Below, one piece after another: positions 60,306 to 64,000 of a stretch of DNA of 64,000 bases. Source of the stretch: a bacterium (GTDB lineage Bacteria; Verrucomicrobiota; Verrucomicrobiia; Limisphaerales; J093). The position numbers and the translations under genes are program-made. Location of the stretch: NCBI GenBank assembly GCA_021780105.1, contig JAJXZJ010000045.1, positions 229,021 to 293,020 on the forward strand, given 5' to 3'. The notes under the pieces were generated by a model, which saw only the letters and a list, made by a program, of their open reading frames with translations, ran no database searches and was not told where the DNA came from. Position 1 is the first letter of the stretch, and every line of letters begins with the position of its first letter.

Positions 60306-60644
60306 TCAACCCACCATACCTTCCATCAACCAAGCTCTATGACGCGCGAGGGGTCCGAATTGTTTCAGAAATCGTAAGTATTTGTTGCTGAGCAATTCAT
60401 GCGCAGTCGGTGCGCAGTGAGCAAAAGGTGAACAGGGGGGCCGAGAACGCGACCGGCTTGTTGAATTCCCGTCGTCAGGCTGTTGATCGGCGCCGGGAAT
60501 TGGACACGGCCGAACGCGCCACACAGCGTCCCAAGAACACTTCAACGCTGCCTGAATTCGTGTCAGGGGTGTGGCGAGACTATTCAGCCTGCCTGCTTCG
60601 ATTCTCTGGATGATCCGTGGGTTGACGCCAACCAGTTCCGCCAT
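60306..60644 (-). pseudogene. XRE-family helix-turn-helix remnant
   Basis: The first 45 residues read MAELVGVNPRIIQRIEAG, then TPLTRIQAALKCSWDAVW, which is the second half of a lambda-repressor-like HTH domain (LAELxGVxxRxIxRIExG). The first helix is missing: in frame upstream there are only five codons before a stop, suggesting a frameshift or truncation near 60650-60660. The C-terminal 65 residues look random. It sits 44 nt upstream of DUF4160, so it may be the dead regulator of that gene. An intact short regulator using another start cannot be excluded. Confidence 0.5.
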
Positions 60645-60777
60645 CCGGCTGAATACGTTTCACCCGTGCCGGCTCCGGTTCTACTTCCATCCGGCGCTTC
60701 GCCATCGGGGCTTCCTGGAATCGGAGAAGGATGAATGGACCTGGGCGCCATTTGAGAGGCTAACTTACGGCGGTGCA

Positions 60778-61521
60778 TTATGGCGTAATCGGCGGAAAAT
60801 GGATGTTCGGGTGGTGCGGGAAAAACAGCACGCGAAGCAGAAATGGCACCGGCGTGAGCATCACGGACGCGATGAACGGGAGCGGCGCCACGACGGCCAG
60901 TGGATATTGCCACCAGCGCGGCACCCGCGCCGGCCGGCCGGCCGGCACGCAATACGCCGGCAGGTAAATCATCAGCCCGTAAACGAAAATCCAAAAGCAG
61001 AACTCCAGCAGGTGTTGCAGTCCACCGGAGATCGTCTCCATCAACGTGCCGGTCAGCCCAAAGAGCACATAAACCGCAAACGGGCTGAACGCGTAGCGCC
61101 ACAAAATCAGCGCCCAGGCGAGGAACAGCGGCGCAATCACCACCACGCTGTGCAGCAGCACCACGTCGAAATAATTCGTGGACGCCGTGATGTAGGCCTC
61201 GCCGATTTTCACGCCGAACAGCGGTGCCAGGTTTGTCATGGTCGTCGTGACAACTTCCTCCAGCAGCGCCAGCGCGGTGGCAAACACGACGAACTTCGCC
61301 GGCCACCACGCGTCAATCCGCTGCACCACCACGCGAATGCGGTCGCGGTTCAGGACCATCAGCCCGCCACCCACGCCCACCCAAAGGACGATCAATCCCC
61401 AGCCCATGCCCAGCACGGCGCGCATCCGCGGGCTGCCCCACACCGCCGCAGTCACCAACGTGGTGCTGAGCAACACCCACGCCGCCTGTGCCGCGACCAG
61501 GATCGTCTTCCAATGTTTCAC
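60778..61521 (-). CDS. Multi-pass membrane protein of unknown function
   Basis: Protein of about 247 residues with six or seven hydrophobic helices (ILVAAQAAWVLLSTTLVTAAV, AVLGMGWGLIVLWVGVGGGLMVL, AKFVVFATALALLEEVV, FDVVLLHSVVVIAPLFLAWALIL, FWIFVYGLMIYLPAYCV, WWQYPLAVVAPLPFIASVML). An LLEEV motif followed later by His in a helix faintly recalls CPBP/CAAX-type proteases, but the spacing does not fit and I make no claim. The start is uncertain: GTG at 61521 (used) or TTG at 61569. It is divergent from the RACo-like gene with about 90 nt between. Confidence 0.7.
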   Translation of the reverse strand: MKHWKTILVAAQAAWVLLSTTLVTAAVWGSPRMRAVLGMGWGLIVLWVGVGGGLMVLNRDRIRVVVQRIDAWWPAKFVVFATALALLEEVVTTTMTNLAPLFGVKIGEAYITASTNYFDVVLLHSVVVIAPLFLAWALILWRYAFSPFAVYVLFGLTGTLMETISGGLQHLLEFCFWIFVYGLMIYLPAYCVPAGRPARVPRWWQYPLAVVAPLPFIASVMLTPVPFLLRVLFFPHHPNIHFPPITP

Positions 61522-61612
61522 GGGTTCGTTGTCGTTCGCAGTGGAACCCGTCGCCGCCCGCGGACACAAGGTTAATCTGTTCGCCTCGGCGCGCTGCCGC
61601 TAAGCTGCCGTC

Positions 61613-63145
61613 GTGTGTGATGCCCGTTTGAACCGCACCGTCACGATTGAATTGCTTCCCCTCGGCCGCACGTTGCGCGTGCCCGCCGGCACGCTGTTGG
61701 CCGACGTGCTGTTCGCGCAGGGCGTCGAGTTTCCTTGCGGCGGTCGCGGACGGTGCAAGGGTTGCCGCGTCAAAATCCTCGCCGGCGAACTGCCGGTGAC
61801 CGCGGACGACACCCGCCTGCTTACCCCGGAAGAACTCGCCGCCGGCTGGCGTCTATCCTGCCGTGCGCGCGCTGACGGCGATCTTAAGCTCGATCTCGCC
61901 CAGTGGGACGCCGCGATCCTCGATGATGATTCCCGCTTTGCGTTCACGCCGCACGATGATCTCGGCGTCGCCGTGGACCTCGGCACCACCACCATCGTCG
62001 CGCAGTTGCTCGACCGCCGCAGCGGCCATGTCCTCGGCGTGCGTCTGGCGCTGAACCCCCAGGCCCGGCACGGCGCCGACATCATGAGCCGGATTGACCG
62101 TGCGCTCGCGCCGGAGGGCCTTGCCACGTTGCGCGACCTGATCCGCCGCCAAATCGGCGGCATGATTGCGGAACTCATCGCCACCACGGCGCCAGACGGC
62201 GGCGCGCTGCCGCTACTACGCGACGTGGTCGTCGTCGGCAACACGGTGATGCACCATTTGTTTTGCGGCGTCAGCGTCGAGCCGCTGTCACATCACCCGT
62301 TCGTGCCGGACAGCGATGGCTTGCACGTCCTTCCGGCTGCGGAACTCGGCTGGAACTTGCCCGGCGCAACGGTGCGTTTTCTCCCTTGCCTCGGCGGTTT
62401 TGTCGGCAGCGACATTCTCGCCGGCGTGCTGGCAACGAAGCTCCATGAAAGCGCCGAACTCGTCGGCCTCGTGGACCTCGGCACCAACGGCGAAATCGTC
62501 ATCGGCAACCGCGACCGCCTGCTGTGCGCCTCCACCGCCGCCGGACCGGCATTCGAAGGCGCACGGATTTCGATGGGCATGAGAGCCGCCACCGGCGCCA
62601 TCGCGGAAGTGAGCGTTACCGACGGTCGCCTGCAATGCCGTGTGCTCGGCCACGTCGAGCCGCGCGGGCTGTGCGGCAGCGGGCTGGTGGATGCCGTTGC
62701 CGCCGGCTTGGACCTCGGTCGGATTCGCCCGAACGGCCGGCTCAGTGACGGAACCTCCCTGATGCTGGCCGGACCAGTGAAACTCACACAGGCCGACATC
62801 CGCGAACTGCAACTGGCCAAGGGCGCGATTGCCGCCGGCATCCGCCTGCTGCTTGGCCAATGGGGCGCCACCCCGGCGGACCTCACGCGGTTGCATCTCG
62901 CCGGCGCGTTCGGAAATTACATCAACCGCGCCAGCGCCCGGCGCATCGGCCTGCTGGACTTCCCGCTCGACAAGGTGGCGCCCTCCGGCAACACAGCGTT
63001 GCTCGGCGCGAAACTCGCCTTATTCAATCTGCCGGAACACGCCGGCGACTTCCCCGAACTGCGCCGCCGCATCCAGCACGTTTCCCTAAACGAAGACCCG
63101 CAGTTCCACGAGATTTACGTGGAGAAAATGGGTTTTCCGGAATAA
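61613..63145 (+). CDS. ASKHA-domain ferredoxin, RACo-like corrinoid protein activator
   Basis: Protein of 510 residues with the layout of RACo (reductive activator of corrinoid proteins). The N-terminal [2Fe-2S] ferredoxin has ligands C42, C48, C51 and C83 (CGGRGRCKGC and SCRA). An ASKHA ATPase domain (DUF4445) begins near residue 117: VAVDLGTTTIVAQLLD, VVVVGNTVMHHL, VDLGTNGEIVIGN, and LAGAFGNYIN near the end. RACo restores Co(II) corrinoid to the active Co(I) state at the cost of ATP. Corrinoid clients in the window could be methyltransferase partners of the 5304 gene; none is adjacent. The start is a GTG (61613), the only option. Confidence 0.87.
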   Translation: MCDARLNRTVTIELLPLGRTLRVPAGTLLADVLFAQGVEFPCGGRGRCKGCRVKILAGELPVTADDTRLLTPEELAAGWRLSCRARADGDLKLDLAQWDAAILDDDSRFAFTPHDDLGVAVDLGTTTIVAQLLDRRSGHVLGVRLALNPQARHGADIMSRIDRALAPEGLATLRDLIRRQIGGMIAELIATTAPDGGALPLLRDVVVVGNTVMHHLFCGVSVEPLSHHPFVPDSDGLHVLPAAELGWNLPGATVRFLPCLGGFVGSDILAGVLATKLHESAELVGLVDLGTNGEIVIGNRDRLLCASTAAGPAFEGARISMGMRAATGAIAEVSVTDGRLQCRVLGHVEPRGLCGSGLVDAVAAGLDLGRIRPNGRLSDGTSLMLAGPVKLTQADIRELQLAKGAIAAGIRLLLGQWGATPADLTRLHLAGAFGNYINRASARRIGLLDFPLDKVAPSGNTALLGAKLALFNLPEHAGDFPELRRRIQHVSLNEDPQFHEIYVEKMGFPE

Positions 63146-63232
63146 GCGGCACCTGCGCCCGCGTGAGCCCCAAGGCAAGCGGTCATGGAGAGGGCGTCAT
63201 GAGGGTGTTGCCTGAACGACGTGGTTCGGTGT

Positions 63233-63826
63233 TTACGCGCAGACTTTCCGAACGATCGCGCCCAGCAGAAGCAGACCACCACCGATCCCAGCCCATCCCG
63301 CCGGCTCGGGAACGGCCATATAGGCGGTCAGGTTGGCTTGGAACAAAGGCTGGCCCTCGTAGTAGTTGACGAGCAACTGGTGCGTTCCGGCAGTCAGAAA
63401 TACCGTACTAAACGCATCTTGGGGTGCATGCTCGCCGCCGTTGTTCACGACGAGGCTGCCATCCACATAAAGCGCAGAACCATCGTCCGAGAATGTGCCG
63501 AACGAATACGTTCCGGGACTGGCAACAAAGAAGGTGGTATAGATGGAGGCGGCGAAGTTCTGGTAGCCCAGTGGGTACCAACTGTCATACCCTGGCCCGC
63601 CTTCATTACCGCTTGGCGTGAGTGCCAGATAGCCGGCGTGCCTCGTTGACGGAACCCACGGCGCCATTCCGGAGATTGTGAACGCAATTCCCGATATGTC
63701 CGGCGTTCCGTCGACGTTATAACCAGCTACGCCTGCCCCTGCTGCCCAGTCTATGAGCACCCCGGCACTGGCTTGTGATATGGCTAAACCTGCGATTGCG
63801 GTTGAGATGAGAAGTTTGTTTTGCAT
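63233..63826 (-). CDS. PEP-CTERM protein with PA14-like fold
   Basis: Secreted protein of 197 residues. It has a signal peptide (MQNKLLISTAIAGLAISQASA). A PA14-like carbohydrate-binding fold is suggested by SPGTYSFGTFSDDGSALYVDGSLVVNNGGEH and TAGTHQLLVNYYEG, the usual DDGS.LYVDG signature. The C-terminal sorting tail is VPEPAGWAGIGGGLLLLGAIVRKVCA. It probably binds a surface or extracellular polysaccharide. The start ATG at 63826 gives the clean signal peptide. The last 170 nt of the window show nothing else. Confidence 0.9.
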   Translation of the reverse strand: MQNKLLISTAIAGLAISQASAGVLIDWAAGAGVAGYNVDGTPDISGIAFTISGMAPWVPSTRHAGYLALTPSGNEGGPGYDSWYPLGYQNFAASIYTTFFVASPGTYSFGTFSDDGSALYVDGSLVVNNGGEHAPQDAFSTVFLTAGTHQLLVNYYEGQPLFQANLTAYMAVPEPAGWAGIGGGLLLLGAIVRKVCA

Positions 63827-64000
63827 ACAAACTTTACTACGGAAGACTTGCCTCAACCTTACGGTGAAAATATGGGTTCTTCCGGGATTTCGGTGTGATT
63901 TCGGATTGAAGGAAATTGGGGCGCTGCCCCACCCCCCGCGCCACCCCCTCCTCCTTGGCGTCTGAAGGTCAGGCCATTTCTTCGCGGTTTCCCCAGGTCG

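Overview
The window reads as chromosome from a GC-rich Verrucomicrobiota bacterium, probably of the Pedosphaera/Limisphaera kind. This is inferred from gene families, not from a marker gene. The pointers are several secreted proteins with a C-terminal PEP-CTERM sorting tail, repeated Tat-exported Gfo/Idh/MocA oxidoreductases, an ECF-like sigma factor fused to a membrane and extracytoplasmic region, a futalosine-pathway menaquinone gene (mqnC), a DUF5107-TPR protein, and few recognisable Shine-Dalgarno sites. Coding density is high. There is no rRNA, CRISPR array or replication origin. One tRNA gene (Gly, CCC) is present.

Layout. 0-5 kb: thioredoxin reductase, then three tandem PEP-CTERM paralogues, each with its own promoter and terminator. 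5-10 kb: a nitroreductase, a uroporphyrinogen-decarboxylase-family methyltransferase, a B12-binding radical SAM protein and a large secreted protein, followed by possible remains of a restriction-modification locus. 10.5-20 kb: tRNA-Gly, a membrane-bound ferritin/VIT protein, an SDR, a Gfo/Idh/MocA oxidoreductase divergent from the sigma fusion, an M28 peptidase and an orphan MraZ-like gene. 20-26.6 kb is the plastic part: two broken, face-to-face Gfo/Idh N-termini, a secreted lipase-like protein, a REP-associated tyrosine transposase (RAYT) in a cluster of eleven REP-like palindromes, a SUMF1 protein and a decapitated DDE transposase. 26.6-33.5 kb: a radical SAM enzyme, a rhodanese lipoprotein and a MacA/MacB-like exporter operon with one ATPase and two paralogous permeases. 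33.7-40.8 kb: aspS, a small methyltransferase, ilvN-ilvC behind a leader-peptide attenuator, and tonB-exbB-exbD. 40.8-52 kb: secreted proteins, a TPR protein, alkaline phosphatase, mqnC, and a sugar set (Gfo/Idh, GRP-type transporter, ribokinase). 52-64 kb: three more PEP-CTERM genes (one with a frameshift in the sorting motif), a DUF5107-TPR protein beside another Gfo/Idh oxidoreductase, a degraded XRE/DUF4160 pair, a membrane protein and a RACo-like corrinoid activator.

Two observations stand out. First, the leader of ilvN carries an 18-codon peptide with two Val-Val pairs followed by four segments that can form 1:2, 2:3 and 3:4 hairpins, the last an intrinsic terminator. This is the layout of translation-coupled attenuation. 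Second, the RAYT sits among its presumed REP substrates, and REP-like units are read in frame as protein at both ends and in the middle of the RAYT and in the N-terminus of the neighbouring lipase gene.

Most function calls rest on motif recognition by eye. Start codons are uncertain in many genes because ribosome binding sites are weak; where a start was chosen by signal peptide or family alignment, the entry says so.
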